DNA from: DASYHS01 sp035998295
GTDB lineage: Bacteria > Pseudomonadota > Alphaproteobacteria > Azospirillales > Azospirillaceae
DNA length: 24,713 nt
NCBI RefSeq assembly: GCF_035998295.1
Contig: NZ_DASYHS010000166.1
Location: forward strand, 1-24,713
Reading direction: 5' to 3'
The notes beneath the pieces were generated by a model. The model did no database searches and was not told the origin of the DNA. It saw only the letters and a list, made by a program, of their open reading frames with translations. The number at the start of each line of letters is the position of its first letter. Within the stretch, counting starts at the first letter, position 1. Of this stretch, positions 15,113 through 21,400 are shown in pieces. Both the position numbers and the translations under genes were made by a program.

Positions 15113-15142
15113 ACTCATATAAGCGCACCATCATATGAGACG
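15113..15142. promoter_or_regulatory. operator-like inverted repeat, site 3
   Basis: CTCATAT (15114-15120) and ATATGAG (15133-15139) form an inverted repeat. On the minus strand the right part reads CGTCTCATATG, identical to 11 bases of site 2 (8536-8546). The left part reads CTTATATGAG, sharing CTTATATG with site 1. It overlaps the predicted -10 box of the promoter for the small gene at 14806-15060. A second inverted repeat, CATACGG / CCGTATG, lies at 15074-15092. Confidence 0.5.
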
Positions 15143-15160
15143 GCCGCACTATCCTATCAA
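15132..15160 (-). promoter_or_regulatory. Candidate promoter for the 84-aa gene
   Basis: On the minus strand TTGATA (15155-15160, 5/6 match to -35) is followed after 17 bases by CATATG (15132-15137), a weak -10 box embedded in operator site 3. The spacing and the overlap with the operator repeat match those at sites 1 and 2. Confidence 0.4.
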
Positions 15161-15262
15161 CGTCGAGGGGAAGGCGGACCTCATCGCCTTCGGTCAGGTT
15201 GTCCCTCGATCCGCCCACAGAACAGTCATCACGTAGCTCGGATTTCGAAGGGGGGACGTGCT

Positions 15263-16054
15263 GTGGATGCCACGATGGAAAAAAATACATTAGTTAGCTG
15301 TGAAAACAATTTGATGCAGGCGCCGGAAATCACCCGCGACGCCGAGTTCCTGCGCGGACGGGGCGGGGAGGACCTGTCCGTCCTGCTGCTCGACCGGCGT
15401 CCCATGCTGCGCGACTGCGTCGCCCGGGCCCTGGCGACGGTCGACACCGGCGTGGACGTCCATCAGGCGTCAGGCTCGCGGGACGACGGCGCACCGGCGG
15501 GCGGCAGGCCGCCCTCGGTCTGCATCCTGGCGACGGGCTCGCTCCCGCTCGACGACGAATGGATCGCGGGCGAGCTGCGCGGCATGCGGGAGGCCTTTCC
15601 CGACACGCCCGTCGCGATTCTTGCCGACGTGCTGAACCTGGAGGACGTCGTCGCCGCCCTCAAGCTCGGGGTACGGGGCTATTTCACGACCGAGATGGAC
15701 CTTCGGATCGTGGTCGAGGCGGCGCGGCTGATCCGCCGGGGCGGCGTCTACGTGCCGGCCGAGGCGCTCCTGCTGCGCCGGGAGGTCGCGTTGCGCTCCG
15801 ACCGCGGGCCGCGCTCGCGGCGCGGTTCGGCGCGGGGAACGGCGGGGGACGGCTCGGGAAATCCGATGGCGACCATAACGCCGCGCGAGTTCGACGTGCT
15901 GATGCGGCTGAGGCAGGGCAAGCCCAACAAGGTGATCGCGTTCGAGCTGGAGATGTGCGAGAGCACGGTGAAGGTCCACGTCCAGTCGATCATGCGCAAG
16001 CTCGGCGCCAGGAACCGGACCCAGGTCACCTATCTCACCCAGACCGTCGCCTGA
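15263..16054 (+). CDS. LuxR/NarL-type transcriptional regulator with degenerate receiver domain
   Basis: 263-aa DNA-binding protein with a receiver-like N-terminal domain (about 38-170) and a LuxR-type helix-turn-helix from about 205 (ITPREFDVLMRLRQGKPNKVIA, then ESTVKVHVQSIMRKLGARNRTQ). The receiver keeps the fold pattern (SVLLLDRRPMLRDCVARAL, VAILADVLNLEDVVAALKLG, VRGYFTTEMD). The phospho-acceptor Asp at the end of beta 3 is missing (ILATGS, near residues 88-93), the paired acidic residues are reduced to Asp44 plus Arg, and the conserved Lys is gone. Control by His-kinase phosphorylation is therefore unlikely. The GTG at 15263 is chosen for the AGGGGGGA 6 bases upstream; ATG codons at 15275 and 15314 are alternatives. 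It is convergent with the barrel/C39 operon. Confidence 0.88.
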   Translation: MDATMEKNTLVSCENNLMQAPEITRDAEFLRGRGGEDLSVLLLDRRPMLRDCVARALATVDTGVDVHQASGSRDDGAPAGGRPPSVCILATGSLPLDDEWIAGELRGMREAFPDTPVAILADVLNLEDVVAALKLGVRGYFTTEMDLRIVVEAARLIRRGGVYVPAEALLLRREVALRSDRGPRSRRGSARGTAGDGSGNPMATITPREFDVLMRLRQGKPNKVIAFELEMCESTVKVHVQSIMRKLGARNRTQVTYLTQTVA

Positions 16055-16063
16055 CGCGCGAAC

Positions 16064-16096
16064 CCCTGCCGAAGCGGTGCCGCCGCTTCGGCAGGG
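16064..16096. terminator. Bidirectional terminator hairpin
   Basis: CCCTGCCGAAGCGG (16064-16077), loop TGCCG, and its exact complement (16083-16096): a 14-bp perfect stem between the convergent regulator (stop at 16054) and barrel gene (stop at 16120). AAC and GTT flank it, so the stem extends with one bulge. It is the strongest terminator-like structure in the window. Confidence 0.75.
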
Positions 16097-16119
16097 TTCC
16101 GGGACCTGAGGCGCGGGGA

Positions 16120-17319
16120 TCAGAACCGGTAGGGCAGGGCGATGCCGAAACGGAAATCGGGCGCGGCCTCCGTGACGCCGAACCCGGCGGTGACGTCGAG
16201 CAGCATGCGGTCGGTCAGGACCGCCGCGACGCCGAGTTCCAGCGACGCCGCCACGTCGTCGGACCCCGGGGCCCGCATCCCGGCGATCTCCGTCTCGCGG
16301 CGGAACTCGGTGTCGAGGACGGCCCGCAGCGAGGTCTGCGGGCTGACGGCGAGGACCGTCCCGAGGCGGACGTTGACCATGTCGCCGGGATCGATGTCGA
16401 CGCCCGCCACCGTGTCGGACAGGTTCCAGGTGTAAGCCAGCGTACCGAAATAGACGAGCGGGTCCTGGCTCTTCACCGCGGTCAGCCCGGCCCGGAGCGC
16501 GTGATACCCCGCCCCGAGGCTGGGCTCGCTGGCGCCGAGCGCCGCCGAACCGGTCGGCAGCCGCCAAGTGACGGAACCGAGCAGGTCCGGCACGACCCTC
16601 CGCTCGCGCAGCAACTGCTTCGACAGCGAGACCTGCAGGTCGCCGATGCCCCTGTCGGACCGGGTCTGGCTGAAGCCTTGCCGGTCGACGCGGACCCGGT
16701 CGTAGGCGAAGGGGACGCTGACCTCGACCTGGCTGGAATAGGGCAGGCCGAGGCGCCCGGTCACGCTGGCGGTGAGCGTGTCCTGCCGGGTGTCGATGAA
16801 GCCGATGCCCGGTACGCCGGCCATTTCGAAGATCTGCAGGCCTGAGGTGCCGCGGTAGGCGTAGGACAGCTCGGGCGTGATCTCCGCGGCGAACGGCGGC
16901 AGGACCAGGCCGCCCTGCTCGACCAGGGTCCTCGACAGGGCGCGGCCGAGCTCCTCGTCGCTCACCGCGCCCGCGTCCGCGGCCGGTGCCTCGACCGCCT
17001 GCGCGAGTTCCGCTCCCGGCCCGGGGCCCGGATGGGCTCCGCCCCCTGCGGTCGCGGCAAGTTCCGCCGCGCCGAGTTCCGCCACCCCGGGCTTCGACAC
17101 GGCGGCGAGCCGCCTCTCCAGCCGGTCGATCCGTCGCTGCAGCTCGGCGATCCGGTCTTCGGCGGCTCGCGCCTCGGCCACCTGCAGGGCGGCTTCCGGC
17201 GGTGCGGCAAGCGGTTCGCGGTAATGGCCGCGCGGCGTCGGCAGCGTCATGCCGGAGCAGCCCCCGAGGATCAGCACCAGCGCCGAGCCGGCCGCCACCC
17301 TATCCATGTTGCGTCTCAT
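16120..17319 (-). CDS. Outer-membrane beta-barrel with lipoprotein signal and N-terminal coiled coil (FapF-like candidate)
   Basis: 399 aa. The signal peptide ends in a lipobox, LILGGC, with Cys21 as the lipid-modified residue. Residues about 44-74 are a heptad-type coiled coil (AEDRIAELQRRIDRLERRLAAV). An Ala/Gly/Pro linker reaches about 120. From about 135 the sequence is a run of alternating amphipathic strands ending in a terminal Phe (FGIALPYRF), the sorting signal of outer-membrane barrels. A coiled coil followed by a barrel is the architecture of FapF, the amyloid export pore. General transporter families of the phenol-degradation MetA type are an alternative. It lies 70 bases downstream of the C39 peptidase gene on the same strand. 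Export of the small proteins upstream is the proposed role; this is inference. Confidence 0.8.
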   Translation of the reverse strand: MRRNMDRVAAGSALVLILGGCSGMTLPTPRGHYREPLAAPPEAALQVAEARAAEDRIAELQRRIDRLERRLAAVSKPGVAELGAAELAATAGGGAHPGPGPGAELAQAVEAPAADAGAVSDEELGRALSRTLVEQGGLVLPPFAAEITPELSYAYRGTSGLQIFEMAGVPGIGFIDTRQDTLTASVTGRLGLPYSSQVEVSVPFAYDRVRVDRQGFSQTRSDRGIGDLQVSLSKQLLRERRVVPDLLGSVTWRLPTGSAALGASEPSLGAGYHALRAGLTAVKSQDPLVYFGTLAYTWNLSDTVAGVDIDPGDMVNVRLGTVLAVSPQTSLRAVLDTEFRRETEIAGMRAPGSDDVAASLELGVAAVLTDRMLLDVTAGFGVTEAAPDFRFGIALPYRF

Positions 17320-17345
17320 GGCGTTCTGGTTTCCTCACGATTACT

Positions 17346-17373
17346 TGGCCATGATTGCCTGGCCATGATTGCC
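17346..17373. repeat. 14-bp tandem duplication
   Basis: TGGCCATGATTGCC occurs twice head to tail (17346-17359 and 17360-17373) in the short gap between the C39 peptidase and barrel genes. It looks like a recent slippage duplication; no function is evident. Confidence 0.8.
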
Positions 17374-17389
17374 CGGCGCCGCGTGCCCC

Positions 17390-18088
17390 TCAGCCGGCCG
17401 CGCGGCGCAGCACGGCGCCGGCGGGCACCCGGTAGTCGTCCGGGCCCGCCGTGAGCCGGTTCGGCGGTGCCAAGCCGTCCCTGCGTTCGATGACGAAGGC
17501 GACCTTGTTCTCCCAGACGCCCTCGAACCGGGACACCGGCAGCGTCCGGTTGCCGAAGGCGGGATCGGCCAGCACGACGCGGTCGCCCACGATGCCGCGG
17601 ACGACGACGAAGTGGCTGAAGCTCGACGACACCCGGATCGGCACGATCGCGGGCGTCATGCCGGCCAGGTCGGCCAGCGTCATCTCGCCGTAGCCGGTCC
17701 CTTCGAGGCCCAGCGCATCGACGAAGCGCTTCATGTCGAGCAGCGAGAACCCCATCCGGGCCTGGACGAGCCTGCTGTCGGTCCCGCCGAGCATGCTCGC
17801 CGCGATGTCGCGCTCGGTGACCGGCAAGCCGTGCTGGAACTGCAGCAGGGTCGCGAGCGCGGCCGCGCCGCAGCTCAGGTCCCATTTCTGGATGATGACG
17901 TTGCGCTGGCGCATCTCCACCAGCGTCGTCACACGCTTGACCCCGGGCGTGGCCTCCTGCGCCAGCGCCGGGGCGGCGGCTGCCGCGACCGCCGCGACGA
18001 TCATGGCTCGGACGAGCCGGGCGGCGGAGAGGATGGGGGCGGGAGGCCGTCCGGACGCCCGGCCGCGGGCGATCATGTCGGTTCGCAT
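17390..18088 (-). CDS. Periplasmic C39-family cysteine peptidase (FapD-like)
   Basis: 232-aa exported C39 peptidase. An N-terminal signal (Ala-rich hydrophobic core about 20-42, ending ALAQ) is followed by the peptidase domain. The oxyanion Gln67 and catalytic Cys73 lie in IIQKWDLSCGAAALATLL, His159 in SSFSHFVVVRG, and Asp175 in LADPAFGN, so the catalytic set is complete. The QKWDLSCGAAALAT form is that of stand-alone C39 proteins such as FapD, not of peptidase-containing ABC exporters; there is no ABC transporter here. GAGGAGAG lies 5 bases before the ATG. It sits between two small exported proteins and the beta-barrel gene on one strand. The probable job is trimming the exported small proteins in the periplasm at their double-glycine-like motifs. 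Confidence 0.9.
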   Translation of the reverse strand: MRTDMIARGRASGRPPAPILSAARLVRAMIVAAVAAAAAPALAQEATPGVKRVTTLVEMRQRNVIIQKWDLSCGAAALATLLQFQHGLPVTERDIAASMLGGTDSRLVQARMGFSLLDMKRFVDALGLEGTGYGEMTLADLAGMTPAIVPIRVSSSFSHFVVVRGIVGDRVVLADPAFGNRTLPVSRFEGVWENKVAFVIERRDGLAPPNRLTAGPDDYRVPAGAVLRRAAG

Positions 18089-18146
18089 GGTTCTCTCCTC
18101 GCGGGTCCGAGGCGTCCGGTCCGCCGGTCCAGCCGGTCCCGGCGGC

Positions 18147-18458
18147 TCAGCGGAGCCGGCCGCCGATCCCGCTGATCTGGTAGATGTACGAGACGTTGGT
18201 CGCGGTCGCGGTGCCGCCGCCGATCGCGATGGCGATCGCGATCTGGTTGACGATCGAGATCTGGGGGGCCGAGACCACGGTGACGGGGCCGCGATGGCGC
18301 CACCCGCCCCAGCGGTGGGAGCGCCGTCCCGCGGCCTCCTCGTCGAGTTGGGCTTCCGTGAGCTGGACGGGCGCGGCCGCGGCCTCCGCCGGCAGGATGG
18401 CCGGAGCCAGTGCGACGGGTGCGGCGAGGATCATCAGAGCGGCGGCCTTGCGAAGCAT
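18147..18458 (-). CDS. Small exported protein with post-signal AG motif and Ile/Ala/Gly-rich core, substrate candidate 1
   Basis: 103 aa. The Sec signal peptide (about 1-33, ending near AEA) is followed by PVQLTEAQLDEEAAG, then a basic Trp/Arg/His stretch (RRSHRWGGWRHRG). A strongly beta-prone segment comes next: ISIVNQIAIAIAIGGG, then TATATNVSYIYQISGIGG. The block N-Q-hydrophobic-x2-A-I-x-I-G-G and the later N-x3-I-x-Q recur in the neighbour at 18802-19083. An aggregation- or amyloid-forming role is possible from composition but not proven. GAGGAG lies 7 bases before the ATG at 18458. It is the gene just upstream of the C39 peptidase (58-base gap). Confidence 0.8.
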   Translation of the reverse strand: MLRKAAALMILAAPVALAPAILPAEAAAAPVQLTEAQLDEEAAGRRSHRWGGWRHRGPVTVVSAPQISIVNQIAIAIAIGGGTATATNVSYIYQISGIGGRLR

Positions 18459-18801
18459 ACCGGATCTCCTCTCGGTCGATGGATCGGACGTCCGGCGCAC
18501 CGGACACCCTCATTTCTGCCCGAGAAGGCGTGCTCTGTCGGAATCCGTTCATCCTACCTCGTTGTGGCGCCGCCGTCCTCCCGCATCCTTGCCGCAACTG
18601 GACCCATCCCATGGGAAATCCGTTACGCTCCATAGGCCTGCATGCCCGCGTTCGTCTGTCGCGCGAACGGAAACGGGCATGCCCGGCGGGCGCGCGGCCC
18701 GTCGGCTGCGGCCTCCGGTCCGCCGAAATGCGTAGGTTGCCGGCCCGCTTGGCCTGCTTGAAGGGGGCCCGCGCCGCCGGGGCGGCGCGGGCATGCGGCG
18801 A
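18459..18801. other. Intergenic region without a convincing gene
   Basis: 343 bases between the two small exported-protein genes. It holds the terminator-like hairpin at 18767-18792 and a 12-base palindrome CGGGCATGCCCG at 18674-18685, and presumably the promoter of the 18147-18458 gene. Reading frames here lack ribosome sites and normal codon use. Confidence 0.6.
18767..18792 (-). terminator. Terminator-like hairpin after the 93-aa exported protein
   Basis: GCCCGCGCCGCC (18767-18778) and its exact complement (18781-18792) form a near-continuous 11-12-bp stem starting 10 bases past the stop codon on the minus strand. The downstream side is CCCCTTC, not a T-run. It would separate the first small-protein gene from the downstream operon, giving excess transcript of that protein. 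Confidence 0.55.
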
Positions 18802-19083
18802 TCAGTCGAGATCGAAGATCTTGAACCGGCTGGCCTTATGGACCTGGACGATCCATGAGTTGTTCTGCTGGACTGCGTCCCCGCCGATGCCGATGGCGGC
18901 GCCGACCTGGTTGTTGAGTGCAACCTGGAAGTCGGTCAAGAGGCGGAAGCCGCTCAGCACGCTGAGAAGGGGCTGGCCGGCGGACGTCGTCTGGAGCTGG
19001 GTGTCCGTGAGCTTGACCGGTTCGGCCATGGCGACGCCCGACATCATGAGCAGGGCGGCGGCGGCGGTGACGATACGGATCAT
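18802..19083 (-). CDS. Small exported protein with post-signal AG motif and Ile/Ala/Gly-rich core, substrate candidate 2
   Basis: 93 aa. The signal peptide ends AMA-EP near residue 20. Directly after comes PVKLTDTQLQTTSAG, which puts Leu at -12 and -7 and Ala-Gly at -2/-1 as in double-glycine leaders. The rest holds LNNQVGAAIGIGGDAVQQNN then SWIVQVHKA, paralogous to the core of the 18147-18458 protein, and an acidic end FKIFDLD. GGAGGAAATC directly precedes the ATG at 19083. It is the first gene of the minus-strand series, with an AT-rich promoter region upstream. No named family recognised. Confidence 0.8.
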   Translation of the reverse strand: MIRIVTAAAALLMMSGVAMAEPVKLTDTQLQTTSAGQPLLSVLSGFRLLTDFQVALNNQVGAAIGIGGDAVQQNNSWIVQVHKASRFKIFDLD

Positions 19084-19632
19084 GATTTCCTCCAAGCCGT
19101 GACGATTGACCACAGTGCGATGCGCGTCCGTCGATGACGCCCGTGGAGCGGTGATCTCCGCGATGGGTCCCGTCCACGTGCCGGCCCTCGGAGGCATAGG
19201 CCGTAAAGGAAAAAAGCCTGCCTCGATCCGGCGCAAAACAAATATAACAAAATCTGCGCAAGCATTAAATATCTAATTGTAACTAGATAATCGATCGACC
19301 GGATAATTATTGGAGGCATGGTGTGTATCCGATAATATTTTATGTCATCAATAAGAACGGGTTCTCGTTTTCATGGTGAACGGATCGTCCGATTGTCGGA
19401 TCATGGTCTCGCCCGGTCCGTCCTTTCCCTCGACGGATGGCCCACTCCGATCGGGCGGGTGAACATGGCCGCCGTCCGCGGGAGGGGCTTCGGCGCCGGC
19501 CCGGCCGCGCGGATGGTGCCGCGGGATAGTTACGACACCCTAGTTGACCGGCGTCCGCGGCCTATCGACATTGGGAGTACCGACCGCCTCGCGGGTTCTC
19601 GACGCGGCATCCACCCGATGCCCGGAGCCGTC
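19084..19632. promoter_or_regulatory. AT-rich divergent promoter region
   Basis: 549 bases without a gene. The part from about 19205 to 19375 is strikingly AT-rich for this genome and contains TATCTA-N8-TAGATA (19270-19289) as an inverted repeat and several GATAAT-like hexamers. On the minus strand TTATATTTG near 19240 is a likely -10 region for the small-protein gene at 18802-19083. On the plus strand TTGGAG (19310-19315), 17 bases, TAATAT (19333-19338) is a weak promoter candidate. TTGACC (19544-19549) with GACATT (19567-19572) is another, closer to the ArsR gene. An upstream reading-frame extension from 19342 has poor codon use and is not considered coding. Confidence 0.5.
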
Positions 19633-19980
19633 ATGGAGAGTTTCGATCGCCTCAGGGAACGTGCCGACGAGATCCGCGATCTACTAGGCCTTCTCGGCAG
19701 CAGCCGGACGCGGTTTCTGATCGTCGCCCGCCTGGCGCAGGGCGAATGCAGCGTCAGCGACCTGTCGCAGGCCGTCGGCATGGAACAGTCCTCGGTATCC
19801 CAGCATCTGCGCCGCCTGCGGTCGGCAGGCCTCGTGCGGCCGCGGCGCAGCCATCGGCGCGTCTACTACTCCCTGGCCGACGACCGCGTCGGCGCGTTGA
19901 TGAGCGCGCTCGACCTGCTGCTCGCCGACGGCGACGAGGAATTCATCGCCGCCCTGCGCGCCGGACGTCGAAAGATGTGA
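19633..19980 (+). CDS. ArsR/SmtB-type winged-helix transcriptional regulator
   Basis: 115-aa small dimeric DNA-binding protein. The core reads LLGSSRTRFLIVARLAQGE, then CSVSDLSQAVGMEQSSVSQHL for the helix-turn-helix, and LRSAGLVRPRRSHRRVYYSL for the wing. The Cys-x-Cys metal site of ArsR/CadC is absent; only one Cys is present, so metal sensing is doubtful. The ATG at 19633 with CGGAG upstream gives the normal family length; an ATG at 19618 would add five residues. It is divergent from the small-exported-protein genes and could control them through the AT-rich region; inference from position only. Confidence 0.87.
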   Translation: MESFDRLRERADEIRDLLGLLGSSRTRFLIVARLAQGECSVSDLSQAVGMEQSSVSQHLRRLRSAGLVRPRRSHRRVYYSLADDRVGALMSALDLLLADGDEEFIAALRAGRRKM

Positions 19981-20180
19981 TTACGACGGATGCCGACCCC
20001 GGTGCGAAGACACGCGCGGGAATGGCCGTTTTCCGCGAAATGCGTAGGCGCCGATGTCCGAATTGCGGATGGCGCGCCGCATGTCGTTGCGTCACCATCC
20101 GTCGCGCGGCCCCTCGGTTGCCATGTCTTCGGGCGGCGGAGGCGGGCGCGACACGGGTTCCTGCTGGAGGAGGCTGCTCG

Positions 20181-20681
20181 ATGCGGACGATGCTGATTGG
20201 CTTGATTGCCGTTCTGGCGGCTTCGCCTGCCGCCGCCGAGCCTTTCGTGATGGGCGAGGGAAAGCTGGCGGCCGTGTCGGCCGGCCTGGAGCCGTCTTCC
20301 GACGTCTTCGCCCGGATCACCAGCACGACCGTCACCAGCGTCGACGGCGTCGTGACCCGCAAGAGCCAGACCGCGACGCTGACCGGGCCGGGAACGGTCG
20401 TCCTGCGCGACGGTACCAGGTTCACCGTCGACGACGTCGGCGACGTCCTGAATCTCGATCTTCTGGCTCCGGGGGTCGCCGACGCGATCCGGGAGGGCGG
20501 AGCCGCCGCACGCCTCTCGCAGGGGGCGATCATCCTCGGCGACGGCACCGAACTGCGGTTCGACGATCTCCGGGAGGTGATGGACGTGCATCTTCCCACC
20601 CCGGGTCTCATCGACCTGGGCGCGCTGACCGCGACCTTCCTGCCGCTGTTCGACATGGTGACGGCGCTGCCCGTCGAATAG
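20181..20681 (+). CDS. Exported protein with post-signal AG motif, substrate candidate 3
   Basis: 166 aa, no recognised family. A signal peptide (about 1-19, SPAAA-EP) is followed at once by PFVMGEGKLAAVSAG, which fits the double-glycine leader pattern best of the three exported proteins here: hydrophobic at -12 (Met), -7 (Leu) and -4 (Val), Ala-Gly at -2/-1. The mature part is rich in short Thr/Val strands (ARITSTTVTSVDGVVTRKSQ, TATLTGPGTVVLRDGTRFTV). It contains two similar units, VVLRDGTRFTVDDVGDVLNLDLLAPG and IILGDGTELRFDDLREVMDVHLPTPG, an internal duplication that may build a beta-rich repeat domain. GGAGGAGG lies 8 bases upstream of the ATG. It is on the opposite strand from the C39 operon but within the same locus. 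Confidence 0.82.
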   Translation: MRTMLIGLIAVLAASPAAAEPFVMGEGKLAAVSAGLEPSSDVFARITSTTVTSVDGVVTRKSQTATLTGPGTVVLRDGTRFTVDDVGDVLNLDLLAPGVADAIREGGAAARLSQGAIILGDGTELRFDDLREVMDVHLPTPGLIDLGALTATFLPLFDMVTALPVE

Positions 20682-20763
20682 ACCGGCCTGCGCCGCGCTG
20701 CCGAGGCGACGGAGCTGCGGTTGCCCCGCTCACGTCGGGGCGTTCCTACGCGGAGTACGCTAG

Positions 20764-21300
20764 ATGCCCGCGACCGCGACGGCGCCTTCAGGTCCGGCCG
20801 GTACCGACCGCCCCGCCTTCGCTTCTCCGGAGGACGAGGACGGCGGGGGCAGGGTAGGGGTGGAGCAACCGGACCAGGAACGGGACCGTTGCGGGAGGAT
20901 CAGGATCCTCCTCTTCGATCCCCTGACGATGACCCGCCAATGCTTCGCCGCCAGCTTCGGGCTCACGGGAGCCGACCTGGAGATCGCGGCGGCGGCGGAC
21001 CTGCCCGCAGGCCGGCCGGAGGCGGCCTTCGACGTCGGCGTGGTTGTGGCCGGATTCCGCCCGGCCGGTTCCGAGGCCGTCCTGGCCGAGGTCGCAAGGC
21101 TCCGGGATCTTCTGGCCCCCGCTCCCATCGTTGTCCTCGCGGGGTCCGACGACCCGCACGACGTCGCCCTCTCGCTGGAGGCCGGCGCCCGCGGCTACGT
21201 GTCGGCCGACCTGGACCTGTCCGTGGCCGTCGCAGCGATCCGGCTGGTCGCGGTCGGCGGACGCTTCATTCCGGCGAGCAGCCTGCTGCGCATGTTCTGA
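20764..21300 (+). CDS. Stand-alone degenerate receiver-domain protein
   Basis: 178 aa. After a disordered acidic N-terminus (1-42) comes a receiver-like domain: IRILLFDPLTMTRQCFAASF, then VGVVVAGFRP, PIVVLAGSDDPHDVALSLEA, GARGYVSADLDLSVAVAAIR. The phospho-acceptor Asp after beta 3 is missing (VVVAGF, near residue 96), and the conserved Lys is replaced by Ser/Ala in GYVSADLD. The protein stops right after the receiver at LLRMF. The related regulator at 15263-16054 continues into a DNA-binding domain at this point, so this one has lost or never had its output domain; no helix-turn-helix is readable downstream in any frame. It may act by pairing with the full-length paralogue. It starts 82 bases after the exported protein gene. 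Confidence 0.8.
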   Translation: MPATATAPSGPAGTDRPAFASPEDEDGGGRVGVEQPDQERDRCGRIRILLFDPLTMTRQCFAASFGLTGADLEIAAAADLPAGRPEAAFDVGVVVAGFRPAGSEAVLAEVARLRDLLAPAPIVVLAGSDDPHDVALSLEAGARGYVSADLDLSVAVAAIRLVAVGGRFIPASSLLRMF

Positions 21301-21400
21301 TGCGCCGCCCGACCCGGATTGCGCGGCGTCCTGCGCGGCGCAGGTCTCGAAATCACGTTTAATTTTAGACGACCGTGACATTCTTCGTCGCGATATTTCC

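Noticed and set aside
17390..18088. C39 peptidase as part of a bacteriocin ABC exporter
   Set aside because: The protein is exported by its own signal peptide, ends after the peptidase domain, and no ABC ATPase or permease is nearby.
18147..19083. Small exported proteins as curlins (CsgA/CsgB)
   Set aside because: They lack the curlin repeat S-x5-Q-x-G-x2-N-x-A-x3-Q, and no csgG, csgE or csgF is present.
19342..19632. N-terminal extension of the ArsR regulator
   Set aside because: No ribosome site, atypical codon use and no known domain; the normal family length begins at 19633.
18724..20048. 13-base repeat CGAAATGCGTAGG (18724-18736 and 20036-20048) as regulator sites
   Set aside because: A repeat of this length is near chance expectation for the window, has no symmetry, and its positions relative to genes are inconsistent.
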